Source of the DNA: Capsicum annuum
Taxonomy: Eukaryota; Streptophyta; Magnoliopsida; Solanales; Solanaceae
DNA length: 64,000 bases
Assembly: GCF_002878395.1 (NCBI RefSeq)
Contig: NC_061115.1
Location: forward strand, 51,983,184-52,047,183
Direction of reading: 5' to 3'
Notes under the pieces: generated by a model
Databases searched by the model: none
What the model was told of the DNA's origin: nothing
Seen by the model: only the letters and a program-made list of their open reading frames with translations
Translations under genes and position numbers: made by a program
Shown: positions 45,030-56,290 of the stretch, piece by piece
Numbering within the stretch: position 1 is the stretch's first letter
How the letters are laid out: the number at the start of each line of letters is the position of its first letter

Positions 45030-46385
45030 TTAGGCTGGTTCTGAATTAGCGGAGAAGAGGTGAGGACACTTGGTATGCATATCTACTTGTACTTCCCAAG
45101 TAGCTCCCTCAACGGATTGATTCCGCTGAAGAACTTTGACTAGAGAAACTTCTTTGTTCCTTAGTCTGCGAATCTAATAGTCAAGGATTTCGACTGTGAT
45201 TTCCTCATAACAGAGACTTTTCTGAATGTCTACGCCCTCAAAAAGGGCTACAACTGTTGGGTCACCTATGCACTTCTTATGCAAGGAGACACAAAACACT
45301 GGATGGACTGAGGCTAGATCTGAAGGCAATTTGAGCTCATAAGCTACCTTGGTGAAGCGACTAAGAATTTTGAAGGGACCGATATATTCGGGACTAAACT
45401 TTCCCTTTGTGCCAAACCGCTTCACTTCCTTCATTGGAGAAATTTTCAAATAAACAAGATCATCAATTTTAAACTCGAGATATTTCCTACGCACATCTAC
45501 GTACGATTTCTATTGGATCTAAGCTGTCTTAAGTCCTTCTTTGATCAACTTGACTTTCTCTAAGGTATTGAATACCAAGTTAGGCCCTGCTACTGTGGCC
45601 TTACCCACTTTGAACCAACCAATTGGAGATCTGCATCTCCTACCGTACAGAGCTTTGAATGGAGCCATCTTAATACTGGAATGATAGTTGTTGTTGTATG
45701 CAAAATCAATCAAAGAAAAGTGGTCATCCCAATTACCCTTGAAATAAATTGCACATACTCACAGCATGTCTTCTAAAGTCTGGATGGTCCTTTCTGCTTG
45801 ACCATCTTTTTGGGGATGGAAGGTTGTACTGAGGTAAACTCAGGTACCTAGACCCTTTTGGAATACTTTTTAGAAATGAGAGGTGAACTGGGTACCTCTA
45901 TCTGAGACAATGGAAAATGGAACACCGTGTAATCTGACCAAATCCCTGATATAGAGTTTGGCATAATCCTTAATTGAATAAGAGGTATGGACTAGAAAGA
46001 AATGAGCTAATTTGGTCATCCTGTATACAATAACCCAAACTAAATCATACTGATGTGGAGTATGAGGAAAACTCATCACGAAGTCCATGTTCACTTCTTC
46101 CTACATCAAAGTGGGAATATTGAACTCCTGTATGGTCCCACTAGGCTTCTGATGCTCAATCTTAACCTGCTGACATGTAAAGCTCTTAGCCATAAATTCT
46201 ACAATGTCTCTCTTTATCCCACTCCACCAATAAATGTCCTGCAAGACGCGATACATCTTAGTGGCCCCTGGATGAATAGAGTAGCGCGCACAATACACAT
46301 CGACAAAAATTCACTGCCTCAAGTCGTCTACACCTGGCATACAAAGATCACCCTAAAAATGCAAAATGCCTTCTCCCCTGAGACT
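45030..46385 (-). pseudogene. Integrase and chromodomain pseudogene of element D
   Basis: From 46385 downward: GDLCMPGVDDLR remnant, zinc region ARYSIHPGATKMYRVLQDIY and CQQVKIEHQ (first Cys of the pair is Phe-Thr-Cys context), core [44 protein letters not shown] and HPQKDGQAERTIQTLEDML. Asp, Asp and Glu of the triad are kept except that the first block reads VYRM for VDRM. C-terminal text includes YGRRCRSPIGWFKVG, LEFKIDDLVYLKISPMKEVK and SVHPVFCVSLHKK. The chromodomain reads IRRLRNKEVSLVKVLQRNQS, VEGATWEVQVDM. Four or more stops break it. Confidence 0.9.
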
Positions 46386-47880
46386 GGAATGTGATACATG
46401 AACTAAATATCATGAACTAAACTAAGCCCATGAATGCATGGATTATGACTGAGATTAAATTTGTGGGTCAACTTACAAATACCCCCTACTCCAAGCTGGG
46501 TTTGTTGCGTAAGGAAGAAACTAGAAGGTCTATGTCATGGAATTTTAGGGATTATAGTGTATCTCCTCCTTAGGATACTATGTCTCTCTAAGAACTCTTA
46601 CCTTACTGAAATACTGGGAAAAATGAGGCAATACACAGGCCACCTAGGAACTGAATCGTGACTGAATATCTGGGATCTGAAACTAAGGAATGATACATGA
46701 ATTGAGCTGGACATGCCTCTACCTGGTTGGTCCATCTCAGAATGGTTACATTCATGAGACTTCAAATAGGGAAGCTGGATAAAAATATGGGAACTCAAAA
46801 TATATGAATTTGTTTGCCTGACTGCCAAACTGAATTACTGGTTTTACGAATGAACTTATACTGAAACTTATACCCAACTATACTCTCCACCTTAGTTAGA
46901 CACTGCACCTGAGGCTACTGAAGATATCCGCATGGGTGTTGAGCACGAATTCATGAACATAATAACTTATCCTATTAACTGCATGACTATAGCTGAATAC
47001 TAGGCATGTAAGATGAAAATGTTTTTAGTTTGGATGGCTGGACTGAAATTGTGGATCATTTTACATATGAGGTAAGGACTGGCTAGGAAATATGAGATGA
47101 CTGAACATGTATTTGTGAAAACTATATTATCTGAGAATACAAGACCAAGTGCATAACATAATTCTGGAATATTCTGTAAACTAAGGGACTGAGATATTGT
47201 TAACTAAGTAATTGATAATTGTATGCTATGGTCGAGCAAATCTTATATTTAAATAATCTATTGATCTGATTACTGAACTAAAGTTCAGACTGACTTTATA
47301 AATAAGACTATATCGAAGACTATATCTAAGACTGTAACTGGGATTAGAGGCTGGTTTTGGATAGCTGAAGGTTAGACTAGTACTAAAGTACTGAATTCGG
47401 ATGGCTAAGTAACTGATAGCTAAAAGCCCTGTAGGACTATCTTATTCCCTGACTGAATATCAATTACTGAACTGACACTATAATTGAGGCATGAGTAATA
47501 GATCATCAATACCACAGATTCATCGAGGGATCTAAACTTAGGGTATACATGATATAATCTAATTTTGGCTGATCATTAGGAGTGGAACATGCGTCAGGAG
47601 GGCTGAGCATACTATAAAGCTTGACTTGAGTGCATGAGTCAGGAGCTGCATAACCTAAGTCTGGGGTTTTCTGCATTCACGGAACATAATTCATAAAACT
47701 AAGTGAACTGGGATTCCTCATAATAGGAACTGGAAACGTACCCAATTCTGTGGAAAGTGTGTGAATGTAAGTTGTGTTCATGGAATTAAGACGCGAAGCA
47801 TGCATAAGTATCAGGTTGACTGCTGCATGAAACATTGCACTGAGATAGGAACGGGTCAGGAATTACCTTACCCTATTGAG
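46386..47880 (-). other. Unrecognised 1.5-kb segment in place of RT and RNase H in D
   Basis: Between integrase (46385) and protease (47881) I could read no RT or RNase H block on either strand. The segment is rich in CTGAA/ACTGA words, like LTR D, but I could not align it to the D LTR. Short frames here (46461-46661, 46598-46828, 47761-47991) have no recognisable motif. It could be inserted LTR-derived DNA or a captured segment. Confidence 0.55.
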
Positions 47881-48275
47881 TTCCTACACATACTGGCATT
47901 ACTACTAGAACCTGAAGGCCTAACATTTCTGAGATATCATAATCGAACACTTCATGTATACCTGTCGAGCTATGATAGACTGACCCATTGAGGTGGGGAC
48001 TGAGGAGGGTCATGTTAATATTTGATATCACCTTAAAATTGACTATTGTGCATTGAGTTACAAAAGAAAAGACGCTCAAGGACCTGAAGGTGCATAAACA
48101 TGTAAATGAGAGATTGGTAACATACCATTGACTACATCAAGAGAACTTTTCTGATCTTCTCAAGACAGAAGTGCATAGAATCTGCTTGGGCATTCCCAAC
48201 TGGTGGCACTGGAAGTGGCACCCTGCTGATACGGGCGACTGGACTGAGCTGAAGGATGACTGTACTGACTTCGTA
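47881..48275 (-). pseudogene. Protease and gag C-terminal remnant of element D
   Basis: On the minus strand 48270-48170 reads SSATSW and then SRFYALLS, the gag C-terminus (element I has NRFYALLS). It continues LDVVNGMLPISHLHVYAP, then after a shift SFVTQCTIVNFKVISNINM, the protease region after the active site. The D-P-G box itself is lost (APSGP). It joins a truncated LTR at about 48335 with no primer site or gag N-terminus. Confidence 0.75.
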
Positions 48276-48340
48276 GACTGGTCTTAGGATAGTCTATGAC
48301 TTTAAGATAGTCTCGAACTTTAGGACAGTCTCAGACTTTG

Positions 48341-49145
48341 GAAATCATACAACAACATAAACATGGATATGATTCAATTCATAACATGAAATCCCAAATT
48401 TATATTTTTGAAAGGAGTTTGTTAAGCTTCATTGGTGAAAAGAATCCATGATTCAACACTTTACATATCTTAGATGATAGTTTCTTAAAGTTCTTGGACT
48501 TGATGAACTTGAATCTCTTAGTCTTGAATAATGGTTGGGATATTGTCCTTAGGGATTGATCTTTGAGAGAAACCCTAATTTGGTGTTGTAGATGAATAAT
48601 GAAGTTATGATCCCTGGTCTGGTATAATTAGGTGTTTAAAAGAGTGGAAAATACCTAAACACCCTTATAAAAATGGCTTTAAATTACTGAATAGGATCTG
48701 CGAAAGCTTTGGCGATGGTCCGTCGCTGGCTCGATGGCCCATCGACCTTCCCGTCGTACTAGGACAGAATGTGATCTTTCTTCCTTGGTTGCAATGTTTT
48801 GGGTGATGGTTCGTCGTTAGCTAGATGGTCTATCGGCCATTCTATTAAGCTTGGATAGAAGGTCAACTCACTGTCTCCACTACGATGTTTTGGGCGATGG
48901 CCCATCGGCCCTTTTCGTCACAACTAGGCCGTTCAAACTACTTTTTATAGTTTGGCTATAACTTTCTACCCTGATACCAGATATAGGAGAATTTGATATC
49001 GATGGAAAGATTATTCAATTTCCCACAAAACAAAAAGTCAAAATCTTGAAAATTCCACGTAAATAAAATTGGATTCATCCTTTAAAGAAATTCTTTATCA
49101 TTTTTGGGATGATTTTTAAGCTTAGTAGAAGTAGGGCGTATTACA
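48341..49145 (-). repeat. 5' LTR of element D, truncated
   Basis: Matches 43842-44650 (ATCATACAACAACATAAACAT...). Only the U3 and promoter side is left. It carries the GC-rich array (48710-48945) and ends GGGCGTATTACA. Confidence 0.87.
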
Positions 49146-50138
49146 GAAATAATCATCACTATTTATAGCCATTAATGCCACTAGTCCTCTTTATAACTAA
49201 GGTTCATAAATCCACTAGTCACTATTAGCCACTTAAGTAATATCCACCACTAAGCATCTTTATCCTTAAATAAACAACTATACATCTTTATACATTAACT
49301 CATTAGGAAACTATAGCCGACATCTCTAATGCCAACATTGTACACAACTACACAAGAGAACAAATAAATATATAATTGCCATACATAGGAATATTCGGAT
49401 TTAAACTGGTAGATGTTTACATAGGCACTCAAATAATCATCCTTCTGTCATGTCGGGCATCATCATATCAATATGGTGTCCTCCGCCTTACTAGATATCA
49501 ATATAACAATAGAATATCCTCCGACCATATCGGGTATCATTATATCATCACAATATCATCTGCCTGCACCGGGTATCATCATCAAATCCTTCGGCCTTGT
49601 CAGGTATCATCATCAAATCCTTCGGCTATGCCGGGTATCATAATATCATCATTATACCCTTCGGCCTTTTCGGGTATCATTATATCAGCATAATATCCTA
49701 CGGCATTGCTGAGTACCAATATAGCATCACAATATCCTTCGGCCTTGCTGGGTATCAATATATTATCATAATATAATCATCATACATAAATTAATATCGT
49801 TAATAAAGAGCAAGCCCCAGAGGGCTAAAGTAAGTAACAAGACCTAGGAGGCTTAAGTAAATGACAAGCTCCACGAGAGCTAAAGTAGATGACAAGCCCC
49901 AAGGGGATAAATGATAAGAAAAGAAGAGCATACCTTCATAATCCAACGCTTATCATCAATGTCACTTTATCAATAGATATATGTATATGTAATATGAATA
50001 GTATAAACTATCGTCGGTTTTTCCTGAAACTTATAACACGTGGCAAAAGCATTAGCATACATATCATTTAAGGAATTATCATGAGAACAAGCATAATCTA
50101 TAAAATATCTTTACGTATAGTCAACAAGTGTGCCTAGT
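49146..50138 (-). repeat. 5' LTR of element C, second segment with two hairpin arrays
   Basis: Continues the LTR after D and matches 34780-35715. It contains the CCGGC-CTT-GCCGG-type array (49440-49765, about eight units) and the AGCCC...GGGCT-type array (49807-49912). Similarity to the 3' copy ends near TCAACAAG at about 50135. Confidence 0.85.
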
Positions 50139-50577
50139 GGCCATATGTGGTCAATACCCGCAGTCTGGCCCTGGGCGCAGGAAGTATATGTGATCCTAAC
50201 ACTAGGCGCAGGTAGCGAGAACAAAAATTCTGCAAGTTTAGCTCTTGGGATTTTGGACTTCTGATACTTGCTTTTCCTACTCGTGATCTGTAGGTCCTAC
50301 TTCAGGTCTGTAAGTTGACTTAGTAGGTGTCGGGTGTCATATTTTTAGATTTTCTTCAATTCTTGAACATGTTTTGATCACGAACAACCTAGAAAACATC
50401 CCGAATATCCCTACTTTCTCCAAAGAGTAGAAAAAACACCTTTTTCATGAACTTAGCATCCAAAACATGGTTTCCTGCTAAACATACCCAAAACGAATCA
50501 TATCTAACAAAATAACCTCAGAAACCTACATATTTTCCTCCTTTTAAGAATCAAAAGTGCTATATTTCTATACCATA
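50139..50577 (-). other. Orphan 440-bp segment between C and E1; no gene
   Basis: Matches neither the LTR C sequence to its left nor the integrase on its right. It contains two CTGGGCGCAGG/TAGGCGCAGG words (about 50180-50215) and a TATA-free AT-rich half. It may be a scrap of another LTR. The right junction falls exactly at ACCTTCAAGAACACCC, which continues as integrase in both E1 and E2. Confidence 0.5.
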
Positions 50578-51560
50578 TAAATACCTTCAAGAACACCCGA
50601 TCGCCAATATCAAACTTTAACTCTCTAGGCCTCACATTCGCATAGGACTTTTGGCATTTTTGGGAAACTTTGAGTCTATCCCAAATCACCTTCACCTTCT
50701 CTATCGTTTGGTGAACCAAATTCGGGGCAAACATCTCTGCCTCACCAACCTCGAACCACCCAATAGGTGATCTACACCTCCAACCATACAATGCCTTAAA
50801 TAGAGCTATCCCAATACTAAAGTAGTAGATATTATTATACACAAACTCTATAAGAGGCACATGATCAACCCAATTACCACCAAATTCAATCACGCAATCT
50901 CAGAGCATATCTTCTAATGTCAGAATAGTCTTTTCTGGTTTCCCATTTGACTGCATGTGGAAAAAAGTACTAAGAATCACCTTAGTTCCTCCACCTCTCT
51001 GAAACGAATGCCAAAAATGTGATGAAACTAAGTACTATGATCTAACATGATAGAAATAGGCACCCCATGCCAATTCACAATCTCTTGGAGGAATAACATT
51101 TCATAATCTTCTACCAAATATTTAGTCCTCACTTGTAAGAAGTGAGAAGAATTAGTCATCCTATCCACGATGACCCAAATCAAATCAAACTAATTCTTAG
51201 ACAAAAAAAGACTGGTAATGAAATCCATATTAATTATCTCCCACATCCACACAGGAAACTCAATCTCTTGAGTCAACCCATCAGGCCTTATGTTCTCAGC
51301 CTTCACTTGTTGACACACCATGTATTTAGCCATAAAAATGGCCACATCTCGCTTCATATTGTTTCACTAGTAAATGTCCTTAAGATCATGATACATATTT
51401 GTCAAACCAAGATAAATGACATAACGCGACTCATGAGCCTCAGCCATGATCCTCTCTCTCAACCCATCTACATCGGGAACACATAATCTACCTTGGTACC
51501 TTAAGATACCATAGCTACCAATATCAAAAGCTATAACCTTTTGCTGTCCCACATCTCCCT
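50578..51560 (-). pseudogene. Integrase pseudogene of element E1
   Basis: The C-terminal block on the minus strand (50893-50580) reads WVDHVPLIEFVYNNIYYFSI, YGWRCRSPIGWFEVGEAEMF, SYANVRPRELKFDIGDRVFL and then ends at the orphan junction, so the last integrase domain and chromodomain are missing. Core text at 51000-51150 includes HGVPISIMLDH and FHHIFGIRFRE, with the Asp of SDRG altered to LDH. N-terminal zinc text is at 51470-51370 (AEAHESRYVIYLGLTNMYHD), with the second His changed to Tyr-Leu context. Confidence 0.82.
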
Positions 51561-52330
51561 TAATCTTCATTAAGGAAGGATCCAGTACTTGTTTCTCCTT
51601 TATTTCAGCAATAAGGGATGACTTCACCACCTCTTGCACAAACACACTACCATTCTCAGAGTCCAAGAGATAAACTCTAAGGTTATCCAAATGGTGTATA
51701 TCTTTCACAAACTCCCACTTATCCTCATTTATATGAGCTAGACTCCCTATAGATAACCTACTAAGAGAATCAGTAACCACATTAGCTTTACCTAGGTGAT
51801 GGTAGAGGCTCATGTCATAGTCTTTCTTTAACTCGTGCCACCTTCTCTGCCTGAGATTTAACTCCTTTTGGGTAAATATATATAGTAGAATCTTATGATT
51901 CGAAAAGATATCTATATGGATGACATACAAAATGTGATGCCAAATAATCAATGTGAACACCACGACCGACAACTCCAAGTTATGAGTCGGGTAATTCTTC
52001 TCGTGAACTTTCAACGTCATAGAAACATAGGTCACAACCCTACCATGTTGCACAACATACAACCAAGTACCATATAGGATGCATCAGAATGAATAACAAA
52101 ACCATCAATACCTTCAGGTAGAGTCAAAATTAGAGCTAAAGTCAACTTAACTTTTAGCTTCTCAAAACTACCGTCACAAGCACCTAACCACAAGAACTTC
52201 ACCTTTTTCTGGGTCAACTTAGTCAGTGGGGTAGATATAGTTAAGAAACTCTCCAAAAATCTTCTATAGCAACCGTCTAAGGACAAGAAGCTCTAAATAT
52301 TGGTTGGACTCGTGGGTCTAGGCCACTTTT
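51561..52330 (-). pseudogene. RNase H and RT connection pseudogene of element E1
   Basis: The frame 52062-51367 is a 231-codon open stretch: VVQHGRVVTYVSMTLKVHEK, NYPTHNLELSVVVFTLIIWH, FTQKELNLRQRRWHELKKDY, GKANVVTDSLSRLSIG, then the linker to integrase (KEKQVLDPSLMKIKGDVGQQ). The connection segment is at 52286-52032 (DGCYRRFLESFLTISTPLTK, LTLPEGIDGFVIHSDASYM). DALSR is DSLSR here. Its length makes it one of the better preserved segments. Confidence 0.87.
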
Positions 52331-52980
52331 TAACCACTTTAACTTTCTATGAATCTACCATGATCTCTTCACTAGAAATGAGATGACACAGAAAAGTAAC
52401 ACTTACAACTAGAACTCGCACTTCAAAAGCATAGCATATAGATGTTGATCTTTCAAGGTTTGCAACACGATACGGATGTGATTGGCATGATTTTCCTCAA
52501 TCTTGGAATACACCAAAATATCATCTATAAACACGATGACAAGCAAATCCAAAAACTGGCGAAAAACCCTATTTATCAAGTCCATGAATGTTGTTAGGGC
52601 AATACTCAACCCAAAAGACATGACTAAGAGTTCATAATAACAATACTGGGTTCAAAAGGTAGTCTTACGGATACCCACTTCCTTAATGTTTACCTGATGA
52701 TATCTCATCCTAAGATCAATCTTAAAGAAACACTTACCACCTTAAAGTTGGTCAAACAAATCATGAATCCGAGGAAGAGGATACTTATTTTTAACCATAA
52801 CCTTATTCAACAGACAGTAATTGATGAACATTTAAGGGGATCCATCCTTCTTAAGCATGAACAAAATAGGAGCACCCCGTGGGGACACATTAGGAAGGAT
52901 AAATCCCTTGTCAAGGAGGTCTTCCAATTGCTTTCAACTCAATCGGAGCAATTTTATATAGAGGGATAGAGATGACAGGT
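52331..52980 (-). pseudogene. Reverse transcriptase pseudogene of element E1
   Basis: The open stretch 52621-52409 reads [20 protein letters not shown], then [20 protein letters not shown] with an intact catalytic FIDD (about 52520-52525), and [19 protein letters not shown]-terminal blocks (52960-52640) are frameshifted but show [24 protein letters not shown] and LPRIHDLFDQL-like text. Polymerase residues are kept, but no frame is complete. Confidence 0.85.
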
Positions 52981-53645
52981 ATTTGGAATAAAGTCAATCC
53001 CAAAATCAATCTTCTTATTTGGAGGGACACCATGAAGGTCATAAGTAAAACCTCGAGAAATTCATCAACCATAGGAATGGATGTCAATTAAGAACCCTCT
53101 GAGTTAGAATCTTTAGCTAGGACAAAATGATAGAGACATCATTTGGAAATCAACTTCTAGGCTCTAAGATATTATATGAACCTTCCATTAGGAACTAGGG
53201 ATCCCCCTTCCCATTTGATGGCCTGCTCATTAGGGAATTTAAAGATGACCATACGAGTCCAAAAATCTAAGGAGGCATCGCACAAATGCAACCAATAGCT
53301 CCCCAATATTACATAAAAATCAACCATATCTAACCCTATCAAATTTACCAGAGTTTCTCTACCACCGACAGATACCACACAACCCCTATAAACTCTTCTA
53401 GAAACCATAAAGTCATCCACTAGGGTTCAAATAAAAAAGATATTGGGGATATACTTGAAACCAAAACCAAAATACACAGCCATAAAGGGGGTAACATAAG
53501 AATAAGTAGACCCCAAAACTAGCAAGCAATACATATCACGAGAAAAGAGTTATAACATACTGGTGACAACATCGAGGTATGACTCAGAGTCCTAGAGAGT
53601 GGCAACAACTTAGAGGCAATTCTGGCCACTGTCGGTACTAGACTC
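52981..53645 (-). pseudogene. Protease and gag C-terminal remnant of element E1
   Basis: The frame 53420-53172 reads DDFMVSRRVYRGCVVSVGGR, ETLVNLIGLDMVDFYVILGS, YWLHLCDASLDFWTRMVIFK. Upstream (53570-53430) is the active-site region, read as LVLGSTYSYVTPF, where the catalytic Asp is Val or lost. The gag remnant stops at about 53645, where a piece of LTR begins. Gag N-terminus and primer site of E1 are missing. Confidence 0.8.
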
Positions 53646-53885
53646 TATCGAAGAGGCTAACCTCCATGACATGGACCATATTGCAAAAATTATCCTTTGT
53701 GACACGGGGCTATCATAGAGGCTCACTGGCTTTGTGACCCAAAACTAAGCCAAACCCCATCTGAAAATTCCAAAACTCTTTTGGGTTACCCTTTTAGCAT
53801 CTCTGAATATAATTTGAGTCAAAAAACAATATTTCAAGCATGGGAAGGACAAAACTAAAATAGCTAAAATTTCAAAGATGTGATA
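53646..53885 (-). repeat. LTR fragment between E1 and E2
   Basis: About 240 bp ending TTCAAAGATGTGATA (minus-strand start TATCACATC, TG to TA), directly beside the E2 polypurine tract, so it is the U3 start of E2's 3' LTR. It includes GTGACACGGGGCTATC and CTTTGTGACCC words. The rest of the LTR is deleted up to E1 gag. Confidence 0.75.
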
Positions 53886-53925
53886 CTATCCCCCCTTAGG
53901 ATCATTCATCCTCGAATGATAAGCT
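53886..53925 (-). other. Polypurine tract of element E2
   Basis: On the minus strand CATTCGAGGATGAATGATCC is followed by TAAGGGGGGATAG and the LTR start, as in I and D. Confidence 0.83.
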
Positions 53926-54039
53926 AGGACATATTTCACATGAGAATGACTATAATACACAAAAATAAAAAGATAAACCCGGATAACAACAACGAAAACT
54001 AAAATTCATACACTAAGCTTCTTCATCTGTCACATGGAA

Positions 54040-55420
54040 TAGAAACAGATACTAAGCCTTCATATCTTCTTCTGCCTCCCAAGTGGCCTCTTCCACTTTA
54101 TGGTTCCTCCAAAGGAACTTTACCAATGATACATCTTCAGTCTGCAATCTACAAACTTATCTAACTAAGATCTCTACTAGAAACTCTTCATAAGATAGGG
54201 AATCTTAGACACCAACATTCTCAATAGGTACCACCAAGGAAAGATCACCCACGTATTTCCTCAACATGGACACATGAAACATAGGGTGAATAGAACCTAA
54301 AATCACAGGAAAGTCAAACTAATAAGCAACACTTCCCACTCTCTTCAAAATTAAATAAGGACCAACGTAATAGAGACTAAGCTCCCTCTTCTTTCCAAAA
54401 TGCATTTCTTTCCAAAATACAACACTTTCTTCATGGGAGACACCTTCAAGAACACCCAATCACCCACATCAAACTCAAACTCTCTTTGTCTTATGTCCGC
54501 ATAGGACTTTTGGTGACTTTGGGTTGTCTTAAGCCTATCCTGAATCACCTTCACTTTCTCCATAGCTTAATGAACTAAATCAGGACCGAACAACCTTGCC
54601 TCATCAGCTTTGAACCACCCAATGGTAGATCTACACCTTCTACCATACAACGCCTTAAATGGACTCATAGTAATGCTAGAGTGATTTTGCAAACTCTACA
54701 AGAGGTAAGTGTCAACCCAACTACCACCAAAGTTAATTAAACAAGCTCGAAGCATATCCTCTAAAATCTTAATGGTCTTTTTCGTCTGTCCATCCATCTG
54801 TGGTTAGAAAATGGTATTAAGGGTCACTTTAGTCCCCAAACTCCACTGACAAGATCACCAAAAATGAGATGAGAACTGAGTACCAAGATCTGAATTAATG
54901 GAAACAGGAGTACCATGCAACTTCATGACTTCCTGAATAAACAACCTTGCATAATCCTCGGCAGAATAATTAGTTCTCACCAATGAGAAGTAAGCAGACA
55001 TAGTCATCCTATCCATGATGATCGAAATAGAATCAAAATGGTTTGATGACCCAAATAGAATCAAACTATTTTTGTGACCGCAAAAGACCAGTAACAAAAT
55101 CCATATCTATCAATTCTTATTTTCATATCGGCAAGTCAATTTCTTGAGAAAACTCACCAAGCCTCAAGTGTTCCACTTTCACTTGTTGACACACCATGAA
55201 CTTAGCCAAAATATTGACCACGTATCTTTTCATATTATTCCACAAATAAATCTCAGTAAGGTCATGATACATCTTAGTTGAACAGGGGTGAATCGAATAA
55301 CATGATTCATGAGCTTCCGCTAAAGTTCTACCTCATAGCCCACACACATCGAGGATACACAGCCTTTCTTGGTACCTCAAAGTACTATCACCACTTATCT
55401 CTAAAGCCATCACTCTTTGC
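54040..55420 (-). pseudogene. Integrase and chromodomain pseudogene of element E2
   Basis: Chromodomain text at 54210-54040 includes VEEATWEAEEDMKA. The integrase C-terminal domain (54563-54351) reads MEKVKVIQDRLKTTQSHQKS, YADIRQREFEFDVGDWVFLK. The core at 55097-54855 has MDRMTMSAYFSLVRTNYSAE, DYARLFIQEVMKLHGTPVSI and NSDLGTQFSSHFW, keeping both Asp. The last core block and the zinc region (55300-55140, including CQQVKVEH-like text) are shifted. A local duplication around 55010-55075 repeats GATGACCCAAATAGAATCAAA-like text. Confidence 0.85.
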
Positions 55421-56290
55421 CTACCCACATCATCTTTGATTTGCATCAAGATAGGGTCCAACACTTGCTTCTTCTTCACTTCATTGCTAAGAGATGACCT
55501 ATCCACCTCTTGCACAAACACACCATCATCCTTAGAATCTAAGAGACAAACTCCAAGATTAGCAAAATAGTGAATATCCTTCACCAAATCACATTTGTCC
55601 TCTTCCACGTGAGACAAGATCCCTATAGATAACCCACTAAAAGCATCAGTAACCACGTTACCTTTACTTGGGTGATAGTGGAGACTCATGTAGTAGTCTT
55701 TGAGAAATTCAATCCATCTCCTCTCCCTGAGATTCAACTCCTTCTGAGTAAAAAAATACTGTAGGATGTTATGATCTAAGAAGATATAAATATGGACCCC
55801 AGATAAATAATAACACCGAATATTTAATGCAAGCACCACAACCAATAACTGTGAATCACGAGTCAGATAATTCCTCTCATGAACTTTCAATTGCCTAGAA
55901 ACATATGCTACTAACTTTCCATGCGACATCAAAGCACAACCAAGTCCCACAAGAGAGCATCACATTAAACCATAAAACCATCACTATATTTGAGAAGGGT
56001 CAAAATTGGAGTAGAAGTGAATTTGTATTTCAACTTCTCAAAACTCCCTTCACAAGAATTGGACCATATAAACCTTACCTTCTTTTGAGTCAACCTAGTC
56101 AAAGGTGTAGCAATCAACAAAAAGCTCTCCACAAAGCTTCTGTAATAACCTTCTAAACCCAGGAAGATCCAATTATCGATTGGATTCATGGGTCTAGGCC
56201 ACTTCTTAACGAAAACAACCTTCTGTGGATCCACCATAATCCTTTCACTAGAAACTACATAACCTAGAAAAGAATCAACATTTAACAAAA
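55421..56290 (-). pseudogene. RNase H and RT connection pseudogene of element E2
   Basis: The frame 55950-55333 is open for 205 codons: MGLGCALMSHGKLVAYVSRQ, LKVHERNYLTRDSQLLVVVL, FTQKELNLRERRWIEFLKDY, GNVVTDAFSGLSIG and the linker KKKQVLDPILMQIKDDVGRQ. The connection is at 56288-55965 (MNPIDNWIFLGLEGYYRSFV, LIATPLTRLTQKKVRFIW). DALSR has become DAFSG. Similarity to E1 is close through both domains. Confidence 0.87.

Larger units (their letters stand above)
42006..49145 (-). mobile_element. Element D: Tekay-type chromovirus inserted in the 5' LTR of C
   Basis: Minus-strand element with a complete 3' LTR (42006-44650), polypurine tract, chromodomain and integrase, an unrecognised 1.5-kb segment, protease and gag C-terminus, and a truncated 5' LTR (48341-49145). 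LTR ends are TGTAA...TTACA. The flanking duplication is AAAAT (42001-42005) / GAAAT (49146-49150); the uninterrupted LTR copy at 34785 reads GAAAT. RT, RNase H, most of gag and the primer site are missing. LTR text matches element F on the opposite strand, so D and F are one family. Confidence 0.87.
22894..50138 (-). mobile_element. Element C: Tekay-type chromovirus with very long LTRs, host of B and D
   Basis: Minus-strand element: 3' LTR (22894-23896 plus 34260-37577, split by B), short internal region (37578-40475), Met-tRNA primer site and 5' LTR (40476-42005 plus 49146-50138, split by D). The internal region lacks the second half of RT, RNase H and most of integrase. The 5' LTR stops matching the 3' copy at about 50138, leaving some 1.8 kb unaccounted for. 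Confidence 0.87.
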
